DNA of 64,000 nucleotides, taken from Pandoraea vervacti. GTDB lineage: Bacteria > Pseudomonadota > Gammaproteobacteria > Burkholderiales > Burkholderiaceae. Under the pieces are notes generated by a model, which was not told the DNA's origin, ran no database searches, and saw nothing but the letters and a program-made list of their open reading frames with translations. Both the position numbers and the translations under genes were made by a program. Positions 28,002-36,389 of this stretch are shown here, piece after piece. Position 1 is the first letter of the stretch, and each line of letters opens with the position of its first letter. Location of the stretch: contig NZ_CP010897.2 in the NCBI RefSeq assembly GCF_000934605.2, positions 992,001 to 1,056,000 of the forward strand, given 5' to 3'.

Positions 28002-28816
28002 CGAAGGCGCTTTGTCTCGCGGACACCGTCGTGTTCCGAAGGTCGGGAGCGGTGCGCATGCGCAGCGTAATTGCGTGTGGATTATTGCTGGTACTCGCGG
28101 GATGCAAGGTGGAGCTGCATCGCGCGTTAAGCGAAACCGAGGCCAACCAGATGCTCGCGTTACTGCTCGTCTCCGGGCTTCAGGCGGACAAGCGTGCCGA
28201 CACCACCGGCATGACGGTTCGCATCGAGCGCGGCGATTTCGTTCGTGGCGTGGAAGTCCTTCGCCAACATGGCTTGCCGCGTCAGAAACGCGCATCCGTC
28301 GAAGACGTTTTCCCGCCAGGGCAACTGGTCAGTTCGCCATTGCAGGAGCAGGCCAAGCTCATCTTTCTCAAGGAGCAACGGCTTGAACGAATGCTGGCGG
28401 CGCTTGACGGCGTGATGGTCGCGGAGGTGTCCATTGCGCAGGTGCCGACGGATTCGGCGGGGCGCGCGACATTGCCGCCCGGCGTTGCGGTCTTCGTTAA
28501 ATACAGCCCGGAGGTCAACATGGCGCAACGCATGACCGATATTCGGAGTCTCGTGCACGACAGCGTGCCGGGCGTGTCCCCCGAGCGCATCAGCATCGTA
28601 TTGCAGCCCGCGGACTATCGGTTGCCTCGCGCCGCCATCGAGGGGGGGCAAGGCGCGCCGGTGGAAGCGGGCAGCAAGGCAGGGTGGCGTCCGGTCCTGG
28701 GATGGGCGATGTTCGCCATGGCGGTCCTCGTGTCGGGGCTGGCGGGCGTCATGGCATGGCGTCGGCGCGGTGTCTGGGTAGGCCGTCTGCGTCAGCGGGT
28801 AACGAGGGCGTCGTGA
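27998..28816 (+). CDS. sctJ: Type III inner-membrane ring lipoprotein
   Basis: YscJ/PrgK/SsaJ family. Lipobox LLVLAGC places the lipidated Cys at residue 36 from the ATG at 27998, or residue 16 from the ATG at 28058; the first start overlaps the sctI stop, the second gives a canonical short signal peptide, so the true start is open. Two ring-building motifs follow, including KYSPEVNMAQRMTDIRSLV around 168-186, then a C-terminal membrane helix (about 227-250) and a basic tail. It forms the inner ring with SctD. Confidence 0.93.
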   Translation: MTKALCLADTVVFRRSGAVRMRSVIACGLLLVLAGCKVELHRALSETEANQMLALLLVSGLQADKRADTTGMTVRIERGDFVRGVEVLRQHGLPRQKRASVEDVFPPGQLVSSPLQEQAKLIFLKEQRLERMLAALDGVMVAEVSIAQVPTDSAGRATLPPGVAVFVKYSPEVNMAQRMTDIRSLVHDSVPGVSPERISIVLQPADYRLPRAAIEGGQGAPVEAGSKAGWRPVLGWAMFAMAVLVSGLAGVMAWRRRGVWVGRLRQRVTRAS

Positions 28817-29457
28817 CCGATGCCGCGTCGCTTGCCCGCTTGATCTGGCAGCCCGGCCGGCACATGGACGATGCCTGGTGGGATGCGTTCGGGATGGCGC
28901 GATGGCGCGCGGTGTACCGCAAGTACCCGGCATGCCGCGCGAGCGTCGATCGGCGTCTTGTCGAACGGCGGGGGTGGCCGACCCCCGGGCAGTACGCCGA
29001 GTGTCGACCTCCGGACAGCGAAGCCGCACAAGCTGCGTTGCGGCTCATGCCGAGTCTTCGCCGCGTCGCAGTGGCCTACGGTCTGCGCACGCTGGGCTGC
29101 CCTGACTACCTCTTGCTTGGGGTCCACCGTCGCGCATTGTCAGGCTGGCTCGACGCCTGGCAGTGCGATCGTCTGTTGCTGATGCGACGAGACTGGCCTT
29201 CGACCGCTGCACTGGCGCCGGAGGCGATCGGCCCGGCGGCGATGGCGCTCACCGCGGCGTGCCTCGATGCCGTGAGGCGCGCTTGCGCCCCTCGCAGCCA
29301 TGGCGATGTGGCGACGGTCCACGCGGCCGTGCGCCAATTGTTGCCGCCGGCGAATGCGGCGATGACGGCAACGGCGGATGTTCCCGTCGTGGACGACATA
29401 TGGCCGCAGCTCGCGGCGTTGGAGAGAATGCTATGTATGTCATCGACTACGCACTGA
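28813..29457 (+). CDS. sctK: Type III sorting platform protein, SctK/SsaX-like
   Basis: The slot between sctJ and sctL corresponds to ssaX (STM1410) in SPI-2 and sctK elsewhere. The chosen GTG start at 28813 overlaps the sctJ stop (GTGA) and gives 214 residues, rich in Trp, Arg and Ala, with YPACRASVDRRLVERRGWP near 36-54 and GCPDYLLLGVHRRALSGW near 95. These proteins link the SctQ pods to the SctD ring. Sequence conservation in the family is low, so the call relies on position and general character. It overlaps sctL by 25 bp. Confidence 0.65.
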   Translation: MTDAASLARLIWQPGRHMDDAWWDAFGMARWRAVYRKYPACRASVDRRLVERRGWPTPGQYAECRPPDSEAAQAALRLMPSLRRVAVAYGLRTLGCPDYLLLGVHRRALSGWLDAWQCDRLLLMRRDWPSTAALAPEAIGPAAMALTAACLDAVRRACAPRSHGDVATVHAAVRQLLPPANAAMTATADVPVVDDIWPQLAALERMLCMSSTTH

Positions 29458-30122
29458 CGCCTGTGGAAACCATCGATGGCCCCGCTCCGGCGGGGCCCGT
29501 GATTTCCAGCGAGGCATTGGCATCGTTGCGTGACCAGGCGAGCCTGCGCACTCGCTGGATGGAAGCGGCTCGCCTTGAGCGCGAAACGGCCGCGGCCGAG
29601 CAGGCGCAGGCGCTGCGCGACATCGAGGCGGCGCGAAGCGCATGGCAGGACGCTGAACGGGCGCGTGCGAGGCAGGCAGCGACGGCAATGGCCGACGCCG
29701 CGCGAGAGCAAGCGGTCATGCAGGCGGTGGATTGGCTGGTGGACGAGGCATCGATGGAGCGTGAAATCGTACGTTCGCTGGAGCGCCGGGTCGCCGATGC
29801 GCTCACCGGCGCCTTGTCGAATTTCGTCGAGGACCTGGCCGTCGGCGAACGCTTTGCGCACCGCGTCGGCCGTGCATTGCCGGGACTGGTGCGTGAAGGT
29901 GCGCTCGTATTGCGCGTGCCGCCCGCGCACCAATGCGCCGTGGCCGAAGCGTTACGTCAGGCAGACATCATGCTGCCCTGTCTGGAGGATGTGACGCTTG
30001 CCGATCGGCAGGCGCGACTCGAAAGCGAATGGGTCACCGTCTGCCTGGATCTGGACGCTGACCTGGCGGCCGTCATCGATCGTTTGCGAGTGAGTCCGAG
30101 TCTGGAGGTCGCCTATGGTTGA
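29433..30122 (+). CDS. sctL: Type III ATPase stator (SctL, SsaK/YscL-like)
   Basis: HrpE/YscL family regulator of the secretion ATPase, 229 residues. An Ala/Glu/Arg-rich coiled coil spans about residues 45-95 (RLERETAAAEQAQALRDIEA), followed by the globular FliH-like C-terminal region with VLRVPPAHQCAVAEALRQ near 160. It connects SctN to the SctQ cytoplasmic pods. The ATG at 29433 follows ggagagaatgct within the end of sctK. Order K-L-W matches SPI-2 ssaX-K-L. Confidence 0.85.
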   Translation: MYVIDYALTPVETIDGPAPAGPVISSEALASLRDQASLRTRWMEAARLERETAAAEQAQALRDIEAARSAWQDAERARARQAATAMADAAREQAVMQAVDWLVDEASMEREIVRSLERRVADALTGALSNFVEDLAVGERFAHRVGRALPGLVREGALVLRVPPAHQCAVAEALRQADIMLPCLEDVTLADRQARLESEWVTVCLDLDADLAAVIDRLRVSPSLEVAYG

Positions 30123-31251
30123 GCGCCTGCCGACATCGGGTAATTCGCGTGCTCCGGAGACTCAGAAGAACAAGGCGTTGGCGCACGTGCCAGCGGACGA
30201 ATGGCAAGCGCTCGAAGCCGACGGCATGTCGATGCGCGCGACGTTCGCGCACGCGCCGGGCCATCTCGCACTGATCGAAGCCACTATCGCGCAGAACGAG
30301 GAGGCGGCGTTCGCAGAGTCGCAGGAGAACCTCAGTTTCGCGCTGGGCGTTCGATTCCGAAGCACGGGCGAGCGAGATGTTCGGGACGAGAAGCAGCGGG
30401 CCCGCGCGTTGTTCGAGCAACAGATGCACCGGTTCGCGCGCGTGAACGGTGCGCAGTTTGAGCGGCTGCGCGGCCAACTGCGCGATCTCCCCTTCGTACC
30501 GGATCCGCTACAGCTCATCCGAGGCACACAGATGTCGGCCGGTCATGCCGCGCTGGTCGTCGCCGCCTGGTTGGCCGACAGCGGGCTTGATGCCGGCACG
30601 CGGACCCGACTGCGGCGCACGCTCGACGCACTGACCGCCTCCGACACGTGGGGTCTCGAGGCCTTTGCAGCGCTGGAATGTGGCGAGGGCCGTCCACCGG
30701 GCATGGCGCTGATGCAGCAGCTCAAGTCGCTTTTCCGTCAGGCGCACGGGCCGCAACGCACGCTCACCCAATGGTTCGACGAGTGCCGACGCTTTACGCA
30801 ACGCCGGGCGAGATTGCGCGCACTGATGCAAGCCCTTGGCCTGGAATTGGGCGCGCAGCAGCCGGATGCCGATACGCACCGGCTATGCGCCGTCGTCGAC
30901 GATCTGCGTCGCGTGGTGTTGTTTCTTACGTTGGAAGCGACGTGCGAGCAATCGGCGCTCGCTGTGCGCGACGCCGGGCAACGAGCGTTCGACACGGACA
31001 CCATGATGACGGAGACGCTGGCGGTGCTCGACCAGCCCTGGGTCGGGGCAGATTGGCTTGCGCAACGCGCGGCCTATCTCGGCATGGTGCCGGTCGACGT
31101 GCGCTACGCGTTCGCGCGGGGTCTCACGAGACTCGTCAAGTCGGCGCATGACGGGTGCTTTCGCGACGAGACCCAGCGTGAGACGCTGGAAGACGCGCTG
31201 GACGACTGGCGCACGGCGCTTGCGCTGGAAGGCGACGGCATGACGGGATGA
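30115..31251 (+). CDS. sctW: Type III gatekeeper, SsaL/SepL/YopN-TyeA-like
   Basis: 378 residues. The N-terminal half (VRFRSTGERDVRDEKQRARALFEQQM near 77-103) resembles the HrpJ/YopN/MxiC domain. The C-terminal part, ending with LVKSAHDGCFRDETQRETLEDALDDWR, resembles the TyeA-like domain. SsaL works with SpiC and SsaM to hold back effectors until translocators are exported; an SsaM-like and a candidate SpiC-like gene are both in this cluster. A strong GGAGG precedes the ATG, which overlaps sctL by 8 bp. It ends the left block and is convergent with the central operon. Confidence 0.82.
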   Translation: MVERLPTSGNSRAPETQKNKALAHVPADEWQALEADGMSMRATFAHAPGHLALIEATIAQNEEAAFAESQENLSFALGVRFRSTGERDVRDEKQRARALFEQQMHRFARVNGAQFERLRGQLRDLPFVPDPLQLIRGTQMSAGHAALVVAAWLADSGLDAGTRTRLRRTLDALTASDTWGLEAFAALECGEGRPPGMALMQQLKSLFRQAHGPQRTLTQWFDECRRFTQRRARLRALMQALGLELGAQQPDADTHRLCAVVDDLRRVVLFLTLEATCEQSALAVRDAGQRAFDTDTMMTETLAVLDQPWVGADWLAQRAAYLGMVPVDVRYAFARGLTRLVKSAHDGCFRDETQRETLEDALDDWRTALALEGDGMTG

Positions 31252-31309
31252 TGGGGTGACGGGCGCATGATCCATGCGCCGCAGGCACGGTGCGAGTGGT
31301 GCGTGAACG

Positions 31310-31723
31310 TCAGGCGCGCAGATGTTCGCGGCAGAGTTTGATGCGATCGTAAAAGTCGGTGAGTGCTTGTGCAAAGGGTTCCGGTTCGGCGGCAGATTCT
31401 TCCCTGACTTGCGCGTGGAGGATCAAACGATTGTCCCGCTCTCGCAATTGCACATGTCCGGTGACGGCCCATTCCGCCGGCTCTATCAAAAATTGCAGTA
31501 GCCGTTCGCTGTTCGCTCTGTGCAGCCGCGCTGCCTCGTCGGTCGCCACCACGGCGTGAATGCTGCACACCTGATTGTCCAGGGTTTCGACAATGATGCT
31601 GGGGGAAGCATTGAACGTCAGCTCGATGGGCGAGTGATTGTCGACGGCGTCGATCTTGCTGGGGTCGCAGCCGATCAGTTTGAGGGCCTCGACGAGAGTT
31701 TGCGCTAGATCGTAACTGGGCAT
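31310..31723 (-). CDS. Type III class I chaperone, InvB/SpaK-like
   Basis: 137 residues from ATG 31723 (MPSYDLAQTLVEAL). It has the Spa15/InvB/SpaK signature: LIGCDPSKIDAVDNHSPIEL near residues 14-33, then the beta-strand SIIVETLDNQVCSIHAVV, the mid helix with RLLQFLIEPAEWAVTG, and an FAQALTDFYDRIKLCREHL end. InvB-type chaperones bind effectors and deliver them to the ATPase. In SPI-2 this position holds sseA, but the sequence looks InvB-like, not SseA-like. No effector gene is adjacent, so its client is elsewhere. Last gene of the central minus strand operon. Confidence 0.78.
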   Translation of the reverse strand: MPSYDLAQTLVEALKLIGCDPSKIDAVDNHSPIELTFNASPSIIVETLDNQVCSIHAVVATDEAARLHRANSERLLQFLIEPAEWAVTGHVQLRERDNRLILHAQVREESAAEPEPFAQALTDFYDRIKLCREHLRA

Positions 31724-31813
31724 GATAAGCGTGAAGAGTGTAAGGAGTCGATGACGCACCCGACGCGGAATGTGGGCTACGCGACCGGGGGACGATGGCA
31801 AAGGTTCCCACGA

Positions 31814-32233
31814 TCATTCGACCTGAACTTTGGAGGTGTGTACGGCGTTGTGGCTTCCGGGCACGCGTGTGCCGGGGTACGGACATTCACGCGTGAGTTC
31901 CTCTTCGTGCCTGCGATGATGTTCGTGACTTGCATCGTTCGTGTGTTCGTAGCTCTTGTCGCGGCGTTCGCGCCTCTTTCCGGTGACGATGTCTTTGGGT
32001 GCCTTTCCGTACGATGTGCCGTAGCGCAACGAGATGCTTTCGAGAATCGCTTTGGCAGCCCGCACCGCCTGCCTTTGCGTTTGTGCCCTGTCGAATTGGG
32101 ACGGTGTGAGGCCGGTGCGCAACACCCCGTCGAGGGTTCGGGCGGCGGCGTCGAGTTTCTCGGCGATGTCCCGCGACACCGCGCAGGGGGATGCCGAGAG
32201 ATCGTCTTCAAGCTGGGTCAGGTGAATCGTCAT
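31814..32233 (-). CDS. SsaE/YscE-like small type III protein with a long C-terminal tail
   Basis: 139 residues from ATG 32233. Residues 1-75 follow the SsaE pattern: an N-terminal MTIHLTQLEDDL (SsaE has MTTLTRLEDLL), a helical middle, a SQFDRAQTQRQ stretch like the QQYQQNT of SsaE, then AILESISLRYG near the end. SsaE/YscE proteins help chaperone needle or translocator subunits. The remaining 64 residues are Arg/His-rich and unlike the family, whose members are 70-90 residues. The start overlaps the sctD end by 26 bp, reproducing ssaC-D-E order. Confidence 0.68.
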   Translation of the reverse strand: MTIHLTQLEDDLSASPCAVSRDIAEKLDAAARTLDGVLRTGLTPSQFDRAQTQRQAVRAAKAILESISLRYGTSYGKAPKDIVTGKRRERRDKSYEHTNDASHEHHRRHEEELTRECPYPGTRVPGSHNAVHTSKVQVE

Positions 32234-33533
32234 GAAATGTCTCCGGCGTGAGTGGCAAGTAAAAGAGGCGGTCGTGCCCGCTGATCGATACGCCGTCGGG
32301 ATGGATGGCGACGATCTGCGTGCCGCCGGGCAGTCGGATGCCCTGCGCGAGTCGGGTGCCGTCCGCGAGGGTGATCTGAGGGGCGCCCGGCGATCCGCCG
32401 ATACTGACCAGCGGGGCGGAGAATCCGGTTTCGGCAAGCGTCGGAACGGGGGGCGCGAGGGGATCGATGCGCAGCGGCATGGCGTTGTCTGCCAGATTCC
32501 ACGCGTCGGCGATGCCCTTGAGCGACGCTAGCCGTCCTGCCGGAAGCACGCCGGTGAGGCGCCACCCGTTGCGATCACGCGAAATATCGACGCCGCGCAA
32601 CTGGCCGGCATGGCGCAACGTCGTGAGCAAACGCTCGAAGCTGTTCGCCGTGCCGTCGGCAACGCGCCATCCATGCGGTAGCGACAGGGCATCGAGCGCA
32701 TCCGAGGCCGCACGCCATCTTGCATCGGCGATCAACGGACCGCCGATGAGCAGCGCACCGTCCTTCGCGACGCTCACCTGCGCACTTCCGAAGCCATGCA
32801 GCCGAAGTAACGTGCTCGCCGTTCGCACGGCGCTCGCCGGACACCACGTTTCGTCGCTCAGCGCCTTACCGAGCCAGCGCGCTTCGGCCCGCAGTCGCGC
32901 GCGGGTGTTGTCATCAAGGCATCCGCCGGATAGCCGCACGGCGTCTCCGGCCGTACTGAGCTCGATATTCGGTGCGATGCGGGCGGCCAACGCCTTCAGT
33001 GCGTCGGGCGTCGGTGGCACGGCGATGACGTTGGCGGTGCCGGTTCGCCATATGGCGATCCCGGCACCCGCGATCAGCAGCGACAGGCCGGTCGCCGCGA
33101 GCCATGCCAGAGGCGAGCGGCCTGCCTTGCGCTCGTCCGGCGGCGCAGCCATCGCGGGCGCATCTGAAGGCGTCGCAGACGTCGCTCCCCGCATCGGCTG
33201 CATCGGGCGGATTGCGCGTACTGGGCATTTTGGCAGCGGCATCGGCGTCGGCAGGCTGCCGTCACTGAGCCAAATACCGAGACCCGCCAGATCGATGACG
33301 GTATGCAACGGGAGCGACGGGGTGTTTTCGGATGCCAGCGCCGCGCCATTCACCCACACCGGCGTCCCGGTGGCCAGACGTACGCCTTCGCTGTCGACAT
33401 GCAGTGTCGCCGACGCTCCGTCGTCGAGCGTCATGGCAATGTCGGATTCGGCAGTCCCGATGGTGAGCTCGCCGCGGGGCAGTGGCACGGGGCGACCGGC
33501 GAGCGGACCGTCCAGGAGTGTGAGCGTCAGCAT
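32208..33533 (-). CDS. sctD: Type III inner-membrane ring protein SctD
   Basis: YscD/PrgH/SsaD family, 441 residues. An N-terminal cytoplasmic FHA-like domain (about 1-95, LPRGELTIGTAESDIAM) is followed by a Pro-rich linker, a single membrane helix at about 141-162 (AWLAATGLSLLIAGAGIAIW) and periplasmic BON-like ring-building repeats. It bridges the inner ring to the SctQ/K pods in the cytoplasm. It begins 2 bp after the sctC stop and overlaps the SsaE-like gene downstream. Confidence 0.88.
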   Translation of the reverse strand: MLTLTLLDGPLAGRPVPLPRGELTIGTAESDIAMTLDDGASATLHVDSEGVRLATGTPVWVNGAALASENTPSLPLHTVIDLAGLGIWLSDGSLPTPMPLPKCPVRAIRPMQPMRGATSATPSDAPAMAAPPDERKAGRSPLAWLAATGLSLLIAGAGIAIWRTGTANVIAVPPTPDALKALAARIAPNIELSTAGDAVRLSGGCLDDNTRARLRAEARWLGKALSDETWCPASAVRTASTLLRLHGFGSAQVSVAKDGALLIGGPLIADARWRAASDALDALSLPHGWRVADGTANSFERLLTTLRHAGQLRGVDISRDRNGWRLTGVLPAGRLASLKGIADAWNLADNAMPLRIDPLAPPVPTLAETGFSAPLVSIGGSPGAPQITLADGTRLAQGIRLPGGTQIVAIHPDGVSISGHDRLFYLPLTPETFHDDSPDPA

Positions 33534-33535
33534 CG

Positions 33536-35137
33536 TCAGGCGCTCGGGGTTGCGGCCGCAGGCTCGGCCTTGATCAGAAACAGGCGCATGACACTGTCAT
33601 TTCGGTTGCTCGTTGAACTGAACAATCGTCCAATGAGCGGCAGGTCGCCCAGCAGGGGGATCTTGCGCTCGTGTTCGTGTTGCGCGTCCTGCACGAAGCC
33701 ACCGAGCAGCAGCGATTGCCCGGCCTGAAGCGTGGCGTGCGTGGAAATCGACGAGTTGCGGATCGTCGGGACTTCATTGCGGACGTTGCGGTCGCTGCGC
33801 ACCTCCCCGCCATCTTCGATATTGAGCGTGAGCATGACTTGTTCGCGCGCGCCGTCCGCGCGTTCGCCTGCGTCGTTCGGCACGAGCCGCGGCGTGACCC
33901 GCAACAGCGAGCCCGACGTCACGCTCTCCAGTTTCGCGACTTTTTCGCCCGACACTTTCGTGTAGAACGTCACGCTGCGATCGAGCACCGCCTGCATGTT
34001 GTCCAGCGTGACGATCGAGGGACGAGAGAGCACCCGCGCCTTGGAGTTGCGTTCTAGCGCACTCAGATTGAGCATGAACTTGTTGGTGTCGCCGACCAAC
34101 GTGGTGAAGGTGCCGGAATCGCCCTCGTTCGTCAGGCCCGACTGGCCGTTTAGCGACACGCTGCCGAAGCCGCCAAGCCGCGCGCTGCCCGAGATGTCCA
34201 CGCCGAGCTCGGCGATGTCGCTCGCATTCACGTCGATGATGGCGACCGAGATATCGACCAGCCGTGGACGAACGTCCAGTTGCTCGATGAGATCGCCGTA
34301 AATGGGCAGATTGCGACGGCGCTCGCGGACGATCACGGCGTTACGCCTGGGATCGGCGGAAAAGCGCGGTGTGCCGCCTCGCATGGCGTTGACGACAGGC
34401 AAATCGGTCATGGCGGGATTCGCAGTGCCGGCGCTCGCCGAGGTCGCCACGAGCGGGCCCGCGCCGAGAATCAGGTCTTTCAATACGCTGACTACGCCCG
34501 GCACGATCACTTCCTGACCGCGATAAAAGTACCTTGTGTCGTCCGCCGTGGCGAATTTCAAAGGAAATATCTTGATGGTCTCTTCGCTTTCCTGCTGATC
34601 GCGGGCATCGCGCTCGACGTATTCGGCGAGCATCGCCACTGTTTCGAGGCACGCGGGAACGCCGGCGATTTCCAGCGCGTGGGTCGCCGGAATCGCCCGT
34701 GCCACGCAGTGTTTCGGATGGAGCACGCCGGCGTCGCGCAGATGGGCGAGCAGGTCGCCCGACGATGCATACCGTAACGGCATGACACGTCGCGCCGCCT
34801 CGCTGGCCTTATAGACGTTGAGCGTCTGGCCGTTGAAGTACCACGAAAGCCGATAACGTTCGGACAATGCGTCGAGCGTTTGCTGAGCGTCTCCCGCAGG
34901 CAGCGTGCCGATGAAGCGATCGTCCACCTGAGGGCTAACGACAGTCGGAATGCCGTGGTGCGCGCCGAAGTCGCGCAATAGTTCCGCCAAGGGCGTGCCG
35001 GCGCTCTGGAAGACGAATGGCCCCCCGCGCCACGCAGGAATGACCGATGCCGGCGACTGGCGCGTCGAGGCGGGCATTGCGGCGACGATCTGGGCCGTCG
35101 CCAGGCACAACGCGATCGGCACGACGACACGTCGCAT
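33536..35137 (-). CDS. sctC: Type III outer-membrane secretin SctC
   Basis: YscC/SsaC/InvG secretin, 533 residues from ATG 35137, which yields a standard Sec signal peptide (RRVVVPIALCLATAQIVAA). N-domains include FQSAGTPLAELLRDFG and IKIFPLKFATADDT; the secretin core has VDISVAIIDVNASDIAELGV and ARVLSRPSIVTLDN; the C-terminus has LLLGGFVQDAQHEHERKIPLLGD. The frame is open upstream to ATG 35329 and GTG 35359, the latter overlapping the preceding gene; those starts would add a Phe/Pro repeat and bury the signal peptide, so they are not preferred. No pilotin gene is visible nearby. Confidence 0.9.
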   Translation of the reverse strand: MRRVVVPIALCLATAQIVAAMPASTRQSPASVIPAWRGGPFVFQSAGTPLAELLRDFGAHHGIPTVVSPQVDDRFIGTLPAGDAQQTLDALSERYRLSWYFNGQTLNVYKASEAARRVMPLRYASSGDLLAHLRDAGVLHPKHCVARAIPATHALEIAGVPACLETVAMLAEYVERDARDQQESEETIKIFPLKFATADDTRYFYRGQEVIVPGVVSVLKDLILGAGPLVATSASAGTANPAMTDLPVVNAMRGGTPRFSADPRRNAVIVRERRRNLPIYGDLIEQLDVRPRLVDISVAIIDVNASDIAELGVDISGSARLGGFGSVSLNGQSGLTNEGDSGTFTTLVGDTNKFMLNLSALERNSKARVLSRPSIVTLDNMQAVLDRSVTFYTKVSGEKVAKLESVTSGSLLRVTPRLVPNDAGERADGAREQVMLTLNIEDGGEVRSDRNVRNEVPTIRNSSISTHATLQAGQSLLLGGFVQDAQHEHERKIPLLGDLPLIGRLFSSTSNRNDSVMRLFLIKAEPAAATPSA

Positions 35138-35190
35138 GCCTCTGCGCCATCCGCCGCACGGCCTGCGCGTATGAAGGGGGGCGAATAGCC

Positions 35191-35280
35191 GGAACAGTGG
35201 CGAGAACAGTGGGGTGAACAGCGGGGTGAACAGCGGGAAGAGCGGCGGGATGAAGGGCGGGATGAAGGGCGGGGAGGACA
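35191..35280. repeat. 12-bp tandem repeats upstream of sctC
   Basis: Consecutive 12-base units: about three of the form gaacagcggggt, then two of gggatgaagggc, read on the + strand. In the sctC frame they would encode FTPL/FIPP repeats. They lie between the upstream gene and the preferred sctC start. Confidence 0.75.
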
Positions 35281-35346
35281 GCGCACCCCGCGCGGCGAGC
35301 ACGGTACGCGCGGAACGGGGGAAAGGCATCAACGGGCGCCGCACGA

Positions 35347-35958
35347 TCAGCCGCGCCACAGCGACGGAAATCGACGTGCCGCGCCAGCCGCCGCGCTGGC
35401 CGTACTGCCTGTGCGGCCAGCGTCATCGGGACTGACACGCGCGCCGTGCGCAGCAGGCGATGCCGGATAGGAGGCCGCCCGAGTGCCGCACGTGCGCAAG
35501 CCCTGCGACGACAGCATCTCGCACGCGAGCATCTGACGGCGAAGTTGTGCCTCGACTTGCGCAGTGGGCGTGTCGTCGTCGAAACGATGCGTCCACCAGA
35601 GTGTCTCGTGGGCGATGCACAGACTGTCGTTCCGGAGCTCAGGTTGCCCGGCAAGCGCAAGCGCGATGCGCATGAGCCAGCGCGATGGCGTCGCGTCCGA
35701 CAGACCCCGCTCGGCAGAGGTCGCCGTTGTGCCTGACTGCGCGTTCGCACACTCTGCGTCGACGCAGAGGGCTGCCGGCAGCGGTTGCGTCGATGTGGAT
35801 CCCCATGCGGGCAGTGCGACCGGTGTTGCCACGCAGTACCCGCCAGCGACCGGGCAAGTCCAGCCATCCTGACCGTCGAGGTCCAGCAGGGTGCGCGTAC
35901 CAAGAACGTCGCGAGGGGCAATCCAGTCGATAGCGGCAAGCGCAAATGGCAAACGCAT
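35347..35958 (-). CDS. Candidate SpiC/SsaB-like type III protein upstream of sctC
   Basis: 203 residues from ATG 35958 (MRLPFALAAIDW). It occupies the ssaB/spiC position directly before the secretin gene. The segment of about residues 110-165 (LMRIALALAGQPELRND, WWTHRFDDD, VEAQLRRQMLACEML) lines up by pattern with the C-terminal part of SpiC, which has LLLAAHPD, a Trp and a similar IEKHLALTCIL helix. SpiC joins SsaL and SsaM in the secretion switch. The Ala/Ser-rich insert at 60-95 and the C-terminal tail are unmatched. The family call is inference from position and a weak match. Confidence 0.45.
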   Translation of the reverse strand: MRLPFALAAIDWIAPRDVLGTRTLLDLDGQDGWTCPVAGGYCVATPVALPAWGSTSTQPLPAALCVDAECANAQSGTTATSAERGLSDATPSRWLMRIALALAGQPELRNDSLCIAHETLWWTHRFDDDTPTAQVEAQLRRQMLACEMLSSQGLRTCGTRAASYPASPAAHGARVSPDDAGRTGSTASAAAGAARRFPSLWRG

Positions 35959-36389
35959 AGATTTCTGTCGGAGACGGTGCAATCGCACCAGTGACGAATA
36001 AGGAACGGGCCTCGGCGCCCACGCAGTCGAACGAGTGAACCCCCGGAGATCGACACGTCGAGGAGGGTAGCGACGTGAGGTGACACGAGGTGATGACACG
36101 AGATGACGATGCGAGGTGACGATGCGAGATGACCACGCGTGGCGATGAGACGCTGCGCGTACCGCACCCGCTTCTTCGGCGGTGCGAACAAGGACCGTCA
36201 TTATCGAGCGCTGTGTCGCAGGAACCATCCGGCGCAGACCTGATGTCACAGGCGAATCCCGAGATTTGCGGTTTTTTCCTATGCTCGGGATCAGGTGAAG
36301 GCACAAGTTTCTCCGGGCTGGCCCGAAGTCGAAAGAGAGTGAACAAAAATCCGTATGAATGCAAATGACCAACTGTCGAGGAGCTGCGA
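35959..36389. promoter_or_regulatory. Divergent regulatory region between sctC operon and response regulator
   Basis: 431 bp without a gene. From about 36070 to 36136 the + strand consists of short imperfect repeats built from gaggtgac, gagatgac and gatg. The stretch 36265-36365 is the most AT-rich part and carries runs of T and A. It should hold the promoters of the central minus strand operon and of the SsrB-like gene, which has a GAGGAG ribosome-binding site at about 36375. No -35/-10 pair is certain. Confidence 0.5.

Noticed and set aside
26038..31251. Assignment of the left block to a Bsa/SPI-1-type system because of the AraC regulator
   Set aside because: The needle, rod and gene order fit SsaG/SsaI and the ssa operon better than PrgI/PrgJ and the prg-inv arrangement.
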